DNA of 64,000 nucleotides from Flavobacterium sp. LPB0248 (GTDB lineage Bacteria; Bacteroidota; Bacteroidia; Flavobacteriales; Flavobacteriaceae): positions 3,844,001 to 3,908,000 of the forward strand of contig NZ_CP058246.1 in NCBI RefSeq assembly GCF_013388355.1, in the 5' to 3' direction. Shown one piece after another: positions 1-7,588 of the stretch. Position numbers and translations under genes: made by a program. The notes beneath the pieces are model-generated. The model was given only the letters and a program-made list of their open reading frames with translations. It was not told the origin of the DNA and made no database searches. How positions within the stretch are numbered: position 1 is the first letter of the stretch; every line of letters begins with the position of its first letter.

Positions 1-905
1 TAGTGAAGCTTGGAAATTCACAACAAGGATTTTTTACATTGGCAGACGCATTAAAACAAAAAGGTTACGATACCAGTTTCATCTATGGCGGAATGGCTAA
101 TTTTGATAATATGGCTTCGTTTTTCAACGGAAATGGTTTCACAGACATCGTAGACCAAACTGATTTTGAATCGGATGGAAATAAATATGCTTTCAAAGGA
201 ACTTGGGGTTATTCTGATGAAGATTTGGTTACGAAAGCAAATCAGTATTTCAAATCAAAAGGAGACAAACCATTTTTCTCTTTAATGTTCTCGACTTCAA
301 ATCACGAACCATTTGAATATCCAGCTGGAAGAATTAAACCGTACGATAAAAAGCCTAATACGGTAAATAATGCCATGAAATATGCCGATTTCTCAATTGG
401 GAAATTCTTTGAAATGGCAAAGAAAGAACCGTACTTTAAAAACACGATTTTCATTGTAATTGCTGACCATAATACCAGAACATACGGAAAAAATTTAGTG
501 CCAATAAATAAATTTCATATCCCAGCATTTATTATGGGGCCAGGAGTTCCAAAAGGAGCGGTTTATGATAGATTGGCAAGCCAGATTGATATTCCACCAA
601 CATTGTTAAGTTACTTAGGACTTCCGTTTGAAACACCAATGGTAGGAAGAAACCTAAGCAAACTCGATCCAAAAGTGCAAGGAAGATCTATTATGCAGTT
701 TAATGATATCAACGCATTTAGAGTTGAAAATCAGGTTGTAATTATGCAACCAAATTTGAAACCATTGCAGTTTGAAATCAAAAATGATACAACTTTAGTT
801 CCAGTTAAATTAAATGAAGAATTAGCAAAAGATGCTTTGGCACATGTAATTACAGCAGGGAATTTGTATAAAGAAAATAAATATAAGCTTAGAGCTAAGA
901 AATAG
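1..905 (+). CDS. LtaS-like sulfatase / phosphoglycerol transferase, C-terminal part
   Basis: The gene is cut by the left window edge; about 300 C-terminal residues remain and the frame is open to base 1. The visible part has the alkaline phosphatase/sulfatase fold signatures of the lipoteichoic acid synthase family: a segment FSTSNHEPFEYP, a metal-site-like stretch IVIADHNTRTYG, and HIPAFIMGPGVP followed by SQIDIPPTLLSYLGL. Family members are membrane-anchored enzymes with a periplasmic catalytic domain that transfer or cleave phosphoglycerol or related groups. In Gram-negative Bacteroidetes the substrate is not settled. The missing N-terminus should hold membrane helices and the catalytic threonine. 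A strong hairpin terminator follows. Confidence 0.85.
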   Translation, partial: VKLGNSQQGFFTLADALKQKGYDTSFIYGGMANFDNMASFFNGNGFTDIVDQTDFESDGNKYAFKGTWGYSDEDLVTKANQYFKSKGDKPFFSLMFSTSNHEPFEYPAGRIKPYDKKPNTVNNAMKYADFSIGKFFEMAKKEPYFKNTIFIVIADHNTRTYGKNLVPINKFHIPAFIMGPGVPKGAVYDRLASQIDIPPTLLSYLGLPFETPMVGRNLSKLDPKVQGRSIMQFNDINAFRVENQVVIMQPNLKPLQFEIKNDTTLVPVKLNEELAKDALAHVITAGNLYKENKYKLRAKK

Positions 906-925
906 GTTCAAAGGCTCAGAGTTAC

Positions 926-966
926 AAAGGTTCAAAGGTTTTTACTTTGAACCTTTTCTTTTTTTA
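926..966 (+). terminator. Rho-independent terminator after the sulfatase gene
   Basis: Perfect 12-bp stem AAAGGTTCAAAG (926-937) / CTTTGAACCTTT (945-956), 7-base loop, then a T-rich run to 966. The stem is built from the TTCAAAGG word that recurs in other intergenic gaps of this window. The rest of the 906-1246 gap holds the meaB-tail remnant and a promoter, described separately. Confidence 0.8.
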
Positions 967-1081
967 ATGAAATTGAAATGCTTTGAGGGTTCTCGACTCA
1001 GCTTGAACTGACAAGATTATGTATAGAGATTGTTGAAGAATAAAAAGGAGCAAAGCGACTTTTTTTTACTCTGTAGCTTTG

Positions 1082-1184
1082 TCACTTTGTACCTTTATTA
1101 AAATACAATTTTAACAACTCAGAAGCAGCTGCAAACGATGAAATTTCATTGTTTTGTGCTGCTTTTTGTTTATTCTAAAAAAGA
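1082..1184 (-). pseudogene. Decayed remnant of a meaB 3' end
   Basis: Read on the minus strand this stretch encodes AQNNEISSFAAASELLKLYF followed by NKGTK and a stop at 1082-1084. It matches the C-terminus of the intact meaB product at 1982-3079 (VQNNEISSFAAASNLLKFYF, SKDSK, stop). The DNA aligns at an exact offset of 900 bases over roughly 80 bases with few differences. Upstream in the remnant the frame has a TAG where meaB has a GAA codon, so it is not a working gene. The similarity fades beyond about 1184. It is best explained as a left-over of a duplication or recombination at the end of meaB that also placed the orphan gene at 1247-1936. Confidence 0.8.
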
Positions 1185-1195
1185 GAGTAATTTTG
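1165..1195 (+). promoter_or_regulatory. Bacteroidetes-type promoter for the orphan gene
   Basis: TTTG at 1165-1168, 19-base spacer, then TAATTTTG at 1188-1195, which fits the -33 TTTG / -7 TAnnTTTG consensus. It points at the orphan gene whose ATG is at 1247. It lies inside or at the edge of the meaB remnant. Confidence 0.6.
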
Positions 1196-1246
1196 TGATG
1201 TATATTTTTACAAAAAAAAGTATGGATTGAAAAATGAAATAAGAAA

Positions 1247-1936
1247 ATGAAAACGAAAGAAATATTTGAAATTGGCTGTCAAAAAATTACTGAACTATTG
1301 TCTCCACAAGGTTTTAAATCTACAAAGAAAGGACAGGTTTTAAGAAAAAAATCTAAAAATGGAGAATTTGTATTTGAAATTTATTTCCAATCTAGTATGA
1401 AAAACTGGTCAGGCAGTGTTGTTATTTGGCCGCTTGTTTCAGTATCATCATTATCACTTAAAAAATGGCAGAATGAAAAATACAATTCAGAAGAAAAAAG
1501 TGGATTAATTTTTTCAACTAAATTAGAAAATATAACACCATTAAAAAACAAAAATACTGATTGGAATATTGCCCTTGCAAATCAAGGCAATATTATACCA
1601 AAGTTATGTGATTTGATAGAAAAATATGCTGTTCCTGTTTTTGAAAAATTTGAAAACTTGAGTAATTTATTAAACGATATTGCTGAGAATTCTTTCGTAT
1701 TAAATGAACACTTTGATACTAAGCATCAAAATTTACCAATAGATTTTTTGATTTATTATGGGAGTATTGATTTTGCCCAAAAAATATTTGATACTTATTT
1801 GAATCAGCAAAAATTGCACAATAAAGCAAAACGAGTTTTTGAAGAAATGGAAAAAACAGGTGAATGCACGATTAAATTTGTTACTGATATAACTATAAAG
1901 AAAGCATATCTCAATAATTTAAAAATTAATGATTAA
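1247..1936 (+). CDS. Unrecognised protein, 229 aa (weak DUF4304-like look)
   Basis: I do not recognise this protein with confidence. It is a soluble, lysine- and asparagine-rich 229-residue protein with no signal peptide and no membrane segment. The N-terminal 130 residues (KEIFEIGCQKITELLSPQGFKSTKKGQVLRK..., then an FEIYFQSSMKN..GSVVIWPLVSV strand region) resemble in layout DUF4304-type domains found in many bacterial orphan proteins, but this is an impression only. The C-terminal half is probably helical. The very low GC, its solitary position, and the flanking duplicated meaB tail suggest a recent insertion. It has its own promoter at 1165-1195. A role as an immunity or accessory protein is possible but unsupported. 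Confidence 0.7.
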   Translation: MKTKEIFEIGCQKITELLSPQGFKSTKKGQVLRKKSKNGEFVFEIYFQSSMKNWSGSVVIWPLVSVSSLSLKKWQNEKYNSEEKSGLIFSTKLENITPLKNKNTDWNIALANQGNIIPKLCDLIEKYAVPVFEKFENLSNLLNDIAENSFVLNEHFDTKHQNLPIDFLIYYGSIDFAQKIFDTYLNQQKLHNKAKRVFEEMEKTGECTIKFVTDITIKKAYLNNLKIND

Positions 1937-1981
1937 ATTATTGCAGACTAAATAAGAAAACTCAGAAACCTAGAATTTTAG

Positions 1982-3079
1982 TTACTTAGAGTCTTTGCTA
2001 AAATAAAATTTCAATAAATTTGAAGCAGCTGCAAAAGATGAAATTTCATTGTTTTGCACTGCTTTTTTGCTTTCTTCTAAAAGCGAAATGATTTCTGGCT
2101 GATTATAGAAATTCTGTTTCAGCTGTTCATTGATGGTCTCCATCATCCAGAAATGATTTTGTTCGTTTCTTTTTTCTTGAAAAAATCCTGTTTCTTTCGT
2201 CATTTCAAAATAATCAGAAATCGTATTCCAAACTTCAGGAATTCCGTCTTTTGTGAGTGAACTGCAAGTAGTGACTTTGGGTTGCCAATTTGATTTTTTT
2301 GGAGGAAATAAATGCAAAGCACGATTAAACTCCAATTTCGCCTGATTGGCTTTTTTTATATTATCTCCGTCCGCTTTATTAATAACAATTGCATCTGCCA
2401 TTTCCATAATACCGCGTTTGATGCCTTGAAGTTCGTCGCCTGCGCCAGAAATTTTCAATAGTAAAAAGAAATCGACCATACTGTGAACGGCAGTTTCGCT
2501 TTGGCCAACACCAACTGTTTCGATAATAATAGTATCAAAACCTGCGGCTTCACAAAGAATAATAGTTTCTCGGGTTTTTCGCGCCACACCGCCCAGAGTT
2601 TCACCTGAAGCACTTGGACGAATAAAAGCGTTTTCGTCTTTAACCAATTCTTCCATTCGGGTTTTATCACCGAGAATACTTCCGTGTGAGAGCGAACTGC
2701 TTGGATCGACTGCTAGAACCGCTACTTTTTTTCCTAATTGTGTCAAATGTTTTCCAAAAGCTTCAATAAAAGTGCTTTTTCCAACTCCAGGAACACCTGT
2801 AATTCCAATTCGAACTGATTTATTAGCATGAGCTAAACAGCCTTGAATGACTTCGCCAGCTTTTTCAAAATGATCTGGATTAGTACTTTCAATTAAAGTA
2901 ATAGCACGGCTAAGAGAAGTTCTGTTTCCTTCTAAAATGCCATTAATTAACTCTTGAGAAGTCGGCTGTTGTCTGCGTTTGCTTTTAATTTGATTGATAG
3001 CCGAAATATTGGTGATTTCGGGAGGTGAAATTCCAGCTTTTTCAGAGATGCTACCAGTTTGTTTATTAGAATTTGACAA
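1982..3079 (-). CDS. meaB: Methylmalonyl-CoA mutase-associated GTPase MeaB
   Basis: 365-residue G3E-family P-loop GTPase that guards loading and repair of adenosylcobalamin in methylmalonyl-CoA mutase. Walker A GVPGVGKST is at residues 95-103; the VDPSSSLSHGSILGDKTRM switch region, the ETVGVGQSE segment and the NKADGDN base-recognition motif follow in order. The length is usual for MeaB/ArgK with a slightly long N-terminus. Its 3' end is duplicated as a decayed fragment about 900 bases away. The mutase is not in the window, but a cobalamin adenosyltransferase at 20578-21147 serves the same pathway. Confidence 0.93.
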   Translation of the reverse strand: MSNSNKQTGSISEKAGISPPEITNISAINQIKSKRRQQPTSQELINGILEGNRTSLSRAITLIESTNPDHFEKAGEVIQGCLAHANKSVRIGITGVPGVGKSTFIEAFGKHLTQLGKKVAVLAVDPSSSLSHGSILGDKTRMEELVKDENAFIRPSASGETLGGVARKTRETIILCEAAGFDTIIIETVGVGQSETAVHSMVDFFLLLKISGAGDELQGIKRGIMEMADAIVINKADGDNIKKANQAKLEFNRALHLFPPKKSNWQPKVTTCSSLTKDGIPEVWNTISDYFEMTKETGFFQEKRNEQNHFWMMETINEQLKQNFYNQPEIISLLEESKKAVQNNEISSFAAASNLLKFYFSKDSK

Positions 3080-3137
3080 AACGCACTTTTTAGAAATGTA
3101 AAAGTACAGAAAACAAAAACAGTTTCAAAAAGTTAGT

Positions 3138-3172
3138 TTGCCACGAATTACACGAATTTCCACTAATTTGTT
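3138..3172. repeat. CACGAATT-type intergenic repeat
   Basis: GCCACGAATTACACGAATTTCC-like unit in the gap between meaB and the reductase gene, related to the arms of the long inverted repeat just to its right. Such CACGAATT words are scattered in Flavobacterium intergenic DNA. No coding potential is seen. Confidence 0.5.
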
Positions 3173-3197
3173 ATTGTCAAAAGGAGTAAAAATAAGT

Positions 3198-3308
3198 TGC
3201 CACGAATTCACGAATTTTCTTTTTAAAATCTTTATCTAAATGTTATTCGAATTAATTCGAAAAAGTAATCTCAAAGATTTTAAAAAGAAAATTCGTGAAT
3301 TCGTGGCA
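3198..3308. repeat. Long perfect inverted repeat, MITE-like
   Basis: Two perfect 36-bp arms, 3198-3233 and 3273-3308, beginning TGCCACGAATTCACGAA and ending in its complement, enclose a 39-base centre. The centre contains a second, 16-bp perfect palindrome TTCGAATTAATTCGAA (3246-3261). The element fills the gap between the 3' end of the reductase gene and the start of meaB. It could fold as a long RNA hairpin and act as a terminator, but lacks a clear T-run; a miniature mobile or REP-like element is equally possible. Confidence 0.75.
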
Positions 3309-3316
3309 GAAAAAAA

Positions 3317-3958
3317 CTAGTAGCCAGCAGTAAATCTAACCTGATGATGTTTTGGAGTTTCTACTTCGTCAGCAATAACAACCGCTAAATCTTCTACAGA
3401 AAGAATGCTTCTTTGTTCGTCATTGAAAACCGGATTTTCTAATCCTAAACGATATTTTCCAGTTCTTCCTGTTTTAGTTCCAGCATGCATTTCGAAAGCA
3501 GGACTAAAGAATGCCCAATCTAAATCTTTTTCTTCTTTAATAATGTTTAAATAATGTCTCGCTGCATTGGCACCAGGGAAAATCTCTTTTGGAAAATCTG
3601 GAGTATCAACCGCTTGTAAATCTGGAGCAACATACAAACTTCCTGCCCCACCAATCGTAATAAAGCGTTTAACGCCTGATTTTTTAACCGCTTCCTGAAT
3701 TGCTTTAGAACCGGCTAAAAAGTCATCATAAATATTTGGGTTTGTCCATCCAGGGTTATAAGCATTAACCACAGCATCGTGACCTTTTAAGATTTCTGCC
3801 AAAGCATCTACGTTAAAAATATCTGCAGCAACCCAAGTAGCGTTTGGAGTGTCTTTTGGAGTTCTTGCAATAGCAGTGATTTCGTGTTTTCTATCTGCTA
3901 ATTCGTTTAAAATTGCTGAGCCAACAAAACCTGTAGCTCCGATAAGTGCGATTTTCAT
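3317..3958 (-). CDS. NAD(P)-dependent oxidoreductase, NmrA/YwnB-like
   Basis: 213-residue short-chain Rossmann protein. GATGFVG at residues 7-13 is the dinucleotide-binding glycine motif; FITIGGAGSLYVAPD and DWAFFSPAFEM follow as in the NAD(P)H-binding (NmrA-like) family, whose members reduce or merely sense NAD(P)H. It lacks the classic YxxxK pair of catalytic short-chain dehydrogenases in the usual place. It lies 58 bases downstream of an Rrf2 regulator in the same direction, the same pairing as Bacillus ywnA-ywnB, which suggests control by redox or electrophile stress. The true substrate is unknown. Confidence 0.85.
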   Translation of the reverse strand: MKIALIGATGFVGSAILNELADRKHEITAIARTPKDTPNATWVAADIFNVDALAEILKGHDAVVNAYNPGWTNPNIYDDFLAGSKAIQEAVKKSGVKRFITIGGAGSLYVAPDLQAVDTPDFPKEIFPGANAARHYLNIIKEEKDLDWAFFSPAFEMHAGTKTGRTGKYRLGLENPVFNDEQRSILSVEDLAVVIADEVETPKHHQVRFTAGY

Positions 3959-4016
3959 AATATATAAATTTATTTAGTAATAAAAAATGTTACAGTTTTG
4001 GGTAAAAAAATAGTTT

Positions 4017-4424
4017 TTAAAATTGATTCGAAAAATCCTCCAGAGAAATGTTTTCAAGTTGAGCGCTTACTTTGTCATTCATTTCTTTATACAAAGCTTC
4101 TAGATTCTGATTGATGTTTTTTCCAACAGGACAATCAGGGTTAGGTTGATTCTTTGCAAAACCTAAACCAATGGTTTCAAAAGTCATTTCGAATATTTGT
4201 TTTAAAGTCAGTTCAGCAGCGTTAACCGCCAATTTTGTACCGCCATTTTTTCCTTCTTTACTTTCTACAATATGATGCGCTTTTAGGTTGGCAATTTCTT
4301 TTCGAACCAAAACAGGATTTAGATTAATACTTCCCGCAATAAACTCCGATGACAAATAATCATTTGGGAATTTATGGAGCAAAGTAAGAATGTGAATCGT
4401 TATGGCAAATTTACCTGAAATCAT
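4017..4424 (-). CDS. Rrf2-family transcriptional regulator
   Basis: 135-residue regulator with an N-terminal winged helix (KFAITIHILTLLHKFPNDYLSSEFIAGSINLNPVLVRKEIANLKAHHIVESKEGKNGGTKLA) and a helical dimerisation tail. It has a single cysteine in NPDCPVG and so lacks the three-cysteine iron-sulfur site of IscR and NsrR, resembling the YwnA subgroup. The neighbouring reductase is the likely target. A palindromic site covers its own promoter, consistent with autorepression. Confidence 0.88.
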   Translation of the reverse strand: MISGKFAITIHILTLLHKFPNDYLSSEFIAGSINLNPVLVRKEIANLKAHHIVESKEGKNGGTKLAVNAAELTLKQIFEMTFETIGLGFAKNQPNPDCPVGKNINQNLEALYKEMNDKVSAQLENISLEDFSNQF

Positions 4425-4426
4425 AC

Positions 4427-4466
4427 TGTAATAAAATATGTTACAAATTTACATGTTTTGCAACAT
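4427..4466. promoter_or_regulatory. Promoter and candidate operator of the Rrf2 regulator
   Basis: On the minus strand TAAATTTG (4451-4444) matches the TAnnTTTG -7 box. It is embedded in an inverted repeat: ATGTTACAAA (4438-4447) and TTTGCAACAT (4457-4466), nine of ten positions symmetric. A second symmetry TGTAA/TTACA spans 4427-4445. A half-site ATGTTACA recurs at 3987-3994, before the reductase gene. The arrangement fits binding by the Rrf2 protein itself; this is inference. Confidence 0.5.
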
Positions 4467-4573
4467 AAAAATCAATTTTAACTTAAAATTAATTAAAGTA
4501 ATTCAAAACATAAAATAAAAGAAAGAGAAATTGCATATCATTGATAATTACTGATGTGCAATTTCTTTGTTGA

Positions 4574-5038
4574 CTATTTTGATTTTTGATTGATTTTTAG
4601 AGAAGAAAAATATACCCATGCTATAAACAGAAGTTGCATGGGTACCCTAATCCATAAGTACGATAAGCCTTTTCCAGTATAATCGGCAGTTTGTAAATTG
4701 ATATTATGACTTGCGGCATAAATATTAGCTGGAAGCAGTAAGATAAAAAATAAAATCAACAGCTTTCCTGTAAGGATTTTAGTTTTCGGCAATAGGAGTC
4801 CAATTGCAGCAATTAATTCTATGATTCCTGTAATAAAGACAATGGCATTTGCCCAAGGCAAAAAGGAGATCATCATTGCCATTCCTTTAGTAAAAACAAA
4901 ATGGCCTATAGCAGTAAATGTCAGCATAGCGGCCATGGCTACTCTGCTAGCAAATGCTAGCTCAAGTCGTTTAGTTGTAAGCCAAATAATAAGTAGTGTT
5001 GCAATAAAAACTCCAAAAAGTATGATTAAGGTTTCCAT
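4574..5038 (-). CDS. DoxX-like integral membrane protein
   Basis: About 154 residues with four hydrophobic segments: an N-terminal one (TLIILFGVFIATLLIIW), AAMLTFTAIGHF, ANAIVFITGIIELIAAIGLLLP and LLILFFILLLPANIYAA. The AIGHF and GIIELIAAIGLL motifs are typical of the DoxX/DoxD-like family, membrane proteins of mostly unknown function linked to redox stress. I chose the ATG at 5038; an upstream TTG would add seven residues. The Crp-type regulator upstream runs the same way with a 59-base gap, so the two may be co-transcribed. Confidence 0.78.
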   Translation of the reverse strand: METLIILFGVFIATLLIIWLTTKRLELAFASRVAMAAMLTFTAIGHFVFTKGMAMMISFLPWANAIVFITGIIELIAAIGLLLPKTKILTGKLLILFFILLLPANIYAASHNINLQTADYTGKGLSYLWIRVPMQLLFIAWVYFSSLKINQKSK

Positions 5039-5097
5039 ATGTTTTTTTTTATTGCACAAAGTTGCATAGTAAAGAAACCTAAAACAATGAACCTGGG

Positions 5098-5664
5098 TTA
5101 ATAAATGCGTTTTCTGATTCGGCTTAAAGCTTGTGGAGTAATGCCAATGTAAGAGGCAAGGTATTTTTGAGGAATTTTTTGTATTAAGTGAGGCTGTTCT
5201 GTGAATAAATTAAGATATCGTTGCTCCGCAGAATCGTTTAGCAACGACAGCTCTCTCTTTGATTTTTTAATAAATAAATCTTCGCTTGCTAATCGGCCAA
5301 TAGTATTGCCAATTTTAGTTTCGGCATAAATGTCCTGAAGATCATTATAAGAAATACGCCAAAGTATTGTGTCTGAAAGAGCCTCTATAATATAGTTTAC
5401 AGGTAATCTCGTAATAAATGAATCATATCCGCTTGTAAACTCACCATCAAATACAAAAGTAAACGTTAAGTCTTTATTCTCAGAAGGAATATAATATCTA
5501 AGAATTCCCTTTTCTATAAAGGAAAGATAGTTTTCTATAACACCAGTTTGAAGTATTGTTGTTTTCTTTGAAAATTCCTGTCGAATAAGTTTTGATGAAA
5601 AGATGTTCCAGTCTTCATCTGAAAGTTTGGTCATGAGTTCGAAATTATCTCTTATCTGCTGCAT
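5098..5664 (-). CDS. Crp/Fnr-family transcriptional regulator
   Basis: 188-residue protein with an N-terminal cyclic-nucleotide-binding-like beta-roll (EFSKKTTILQTGVIENYLSFIEKGILRYYIPSENKDLTFTFVFDGEFTSGYDSFITRLP) and a short C-terminal HTH (IPQKYLASYIGITPQALSRIRKRIY). It belongs to the small Bacteroidetes Crp-like group that often does not bind cAMP. The HTH recognition helix is ITPQALSRIRK. Targets are unknown; the downstream DoxX gene and the divergent transporter are candidates by position. Confidence 0.88.
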   Translation of the reverse strand: MQQIRDNFELMTKLSDEDWNIFSSKLIRQEFSKKTTILQTGVIENYLSFIEKGILRYYIPSENKDLTFTFVFDGEFTSGYDSFITRLPVNYIIEALSDTILWRISYNDLQDIYAETKIGNTIGRLASEDLFIKKSKRELSLLNDSAEQRYLNLFTEQPHLIQKIPQKYLASYIGITPQALSRIRKRIY

Positions 5665-5747
5665 AGATTTTTAGAATTACATATTAAAAGTAACAAAAAA
5701 CTCAAAGAGAGAAGATAATTTGTTCAGTCCATCAATTTATAATTTCC

Positions 5748-5755
5748 TACTTTTG
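5748..5755 (+). promoter_or_regulatory. -7 box before the AEC transporter
   Basis: TACTTTTG matches TAnnTTTG and stands 15 bases before the ATG at 5771, giving a very short leader. A TTTG at 5719-5722 could be the -33 element, with a spacing a little long at 25. Confidence 0.5.
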
Positions 5756-5770
5756 TTTTGAAGTCATGAT

Positions 5771-6682
5771 ATGAACAACTTTATACTAATATTTTTCTTT
5801 CTTTCGCTGGGCTTAGTTTTGCAGCATGTAAAACAGTTTCCCACTCATATTTATAAGACGCTCAATAAAATTGTTATTTATTTCTGTCTTCCAGCGATTA
5901 CTTTATATCATATTCCGAAAATAAAATGGAGCAGCGAATTGCTATTTCCAATAGGAGCAGGGTGGATTACTTATATCCTGGCTTTTATTTTTTTTCATTT
6001 TTTGGGAAGAAGAAATGGTTGGTCGAATAAATTGATTGGCTGTCTGATTTTGACAGCTGGTTTGAGCAACAGTTCTTTTCTAGGTTATCCGATTATTGAA
6101 GCTTTATTTGGAAAGAAAGGTTTAGAAACTGCAGTTTTGGTAGATCAGCCAGGAACTTTTGTAGTGGTTTCAACTCTTGGTGTTTTTACAGCTGCTTTTT
6201 ATTCTAAAGGAAGCCCGAATGCTTTGGGGATTTTCAAAAAAATCATTTTGTTTCCGCCATTTCTAATGTTTGTTTTGGCCTGTTTTATGAATGTTTTTGA
6301 TTATAATTTAAATGAAAATGTTCAATCTATATTACTGAAAATTGGAAGTTTGGTAACACCTTTGGCATTGCTTTCTGTTGGATTGCAATTGACTTTCGAT
6401 CGAAGAAGCCAACATTGGAAATTTTTACGACTTGGACTTTTCTTTAAATTGCTTTTAATTCCTTTTATCATTTTTGTACTGTACGTATTTATTTTTAATC
6501 AGCATTCTGAAGTTATAAAAATTACTATAATGGAAACTGCTATGGCACCAATGATAACAGGTGCAATTCTTGCTTCAACTTACGGATTAAAGCCAAAATT
6601 AAGCAGTATGATGATCGGTTTCGGAATTCCGATTTCCTTTGTAACGCTTGCTTTCTGGTATTTTGTTTTAAGTTTTATTTAG
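5771..6682 (+). CDS. AEC-family transporter (auxin efflux carrier type)
   Basis: 303-residue protein made almost entirely of hydrophobic helices, in the usual two blocks of about five. Family marks are FCLPAITLYHI near residue 37, the central GLSNSSFLGYPIIEALFGKKGLETAVLVDQPGTF stretch, and TPLALLSVGLQL before the second block, ending EPAMAPMI-type helix (METAMAPMITGAILASTYGL). AEC proteins are inner-membrane secondary carriers exporting organic anions such as malate. The substrate here cannot be told from sequence. It is divergent from the Crp regulator gene. Confidence 0.88.
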   Translation: MNNFILIFFFLSLGLVLQHVKQFPTHIYKTLNKIVIYFCLPAITLYHIPKIKWSSELLFPIGAGWITYILAFIFFHFLGRRNGWSNKLIGCLILTAGLSNSSFLGYPIIEALFGKKGLETAVLVDQPGTFVVVSTLGVFTAAFYSKGSPNALGIFKKIILFPPFLMFVLACFMNVFDYNLNENVQSILLKIGSLVTPLALLSVGLQLTFDRRSQHWKFLRLGLFFKLLLIPFIIFVLYVFIFNQHSEVIKITIMETAMAPMITGAILASTYGLKPKLSSMMIGFGIPISFVTLAFWYFVLSFI

Positions 6683-6793
6683 ATCAAAATAGTAATTATA
6701 TCGACAAAGTAGAATTTTAACTTTTTTTAAGAAAATCAATGTTTTCTATATCCTTTTTTTGGTTAATTTTAGATGAACTAAAAAAATGAAATT

Positions 6794-7432
6794 ATGTCAA
6801 CATTAAGATTAGGCGATATAGCTCCTGACTTTCACGCAGAAACCACACAGGGACCAATTAATTTTCACGAATGGCTAGGAGATTCGTGGGGTGTTTTATT
6901 TTCACATCCAGCAGATTTTACGCCGGTTTGTACTACTGAATTAGGAACTGTGGCGAACTATGTGCCAGAATTCAAAAAAAGAAATACTAAGGTTATTGCT
7001 TTGAGTGTAGACGGTTTAGACTCGCACAAAGAATGGATTAAAGATATCAACGAAACTCAGAATACAGAAGTAAATTTCCCAATCATTGCAGATGAGGATA
7101 AAAAAGTAGCTAATTTATACGATATGCTGCACCCAAATGCAAGTGATAAATTTACAGTTCGTTCTGTTTTTGTTATCGGACCAGATAAAAAAATCAAATT
7201 AACGCTGACTTATCCTGCTTCTACAGGAAGAAATTTTGATGAGTTGCTTCGTGTAATCGACAGTTTACAATTAACTGCAAATTATAGTGTTGCTACTCCA
7301 GCAAACTGGAAAGATGGAGAAGACGTAGTAATTGCACCAGCAATTCCAGACAGCGATATTCCAGCAAAATTCCCAAAAGGACATACACCAATTAAACCTT
7401 ATTTGCGTTTGACACCGCAGCCGAATAAATAA
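6794..7432 (+). CDS. 1-Cys peroxiredoxin, Prx6 class
   Basis: 212-residue cytosolic thiol peroxidase that reduces hydrogen peroxide and organic peroxides. The peroxidatic cysteine is C46 in HPADFTPVCTTELG, and it is the only cysteine in the protein, so no resolving cysteine is present and reduction must come from an external thiol. The long C-terminal arm (DGEDVVIAPAIPDSDIPAKFPKGHTPIKPYLRLTPQ) is the hallmark of the Prx6 subgroup. Bacillithiol, whose synthesis gene bshC is at 44918-46507, is a plausible reductant, but that is inference. Confidence 0.93.
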   Translation: MSTLRLGDIAPDFHAETTQGPINFHEWLGDSWGVLFSHPADFTPVCTTELGTVANYVPEFKKRNTKVIALSVDGLDSHKEWIKDINETQNTEVNFPIIADEDKKVANLYDMLHPNASDKFTVRSVFVIGPDKKIKLTLTYPASTGRNFDELLRVIDSLQLTANYSVATPANWKDGEDVVIAPAIPDSDIPAKFPKGHTPIKPYLRLTPQPNK

Positions 7433-7436
7433 TTTT

Positions 7437-7580
7437 AGGCTCAAAGGTTCAAAGGTACAGAGGTTATAAAAAAAGCGCTAAGATTTTCAAAAATGAAAAT
7501 CTTAGCGCTTTTTTTACTAAAGAAATGGTAAGTTCTCAGAAGAACCTTTGCATCTTTGAACCTCTGTGCCTTTGAACCTA
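7437..7580. repeat. TTCAAAGG-type inverted intergenic repeat flanking a terminator
   Basis: GGTTCAAAGGTACAGAGGTT (7446-7465) on the left returns inverted on the right as AACCTCTGTGCCTTTGAACC (7559-7578). The same word family occurs at 904-956 and in related form at 21153-21194 and 37160-37238. It sits between convergent genes. Origin unknown; a spread-out non-coding repeat is likely. Confidence 0.6.
7468..7515. terminator. Bidirectional terminator, peroxiredoxin / antiporter
   Basis: A-run then AGCGCTAAGATTTTC (7474-7488), 6-base loop, GAAAATCTTAGCGCT (7495-7509), T-run. Fifteen perfect pairs plus A/T tails on both sides; serves both convergent genes. Confidence 0.9.
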
Positions 7581-7588
7581 AAAAAAAC

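Noticed and set aside
906..1081. Possible further gene in the left intergenic gap
   Set aside because: Apart from the terminator and repeat words no frame of any length or promoter is seen.
2455..2670. 71-residue frame on the same strand as meaB
   Set aside because: Out-of-frame shadow inside the MeaB GTPase core.
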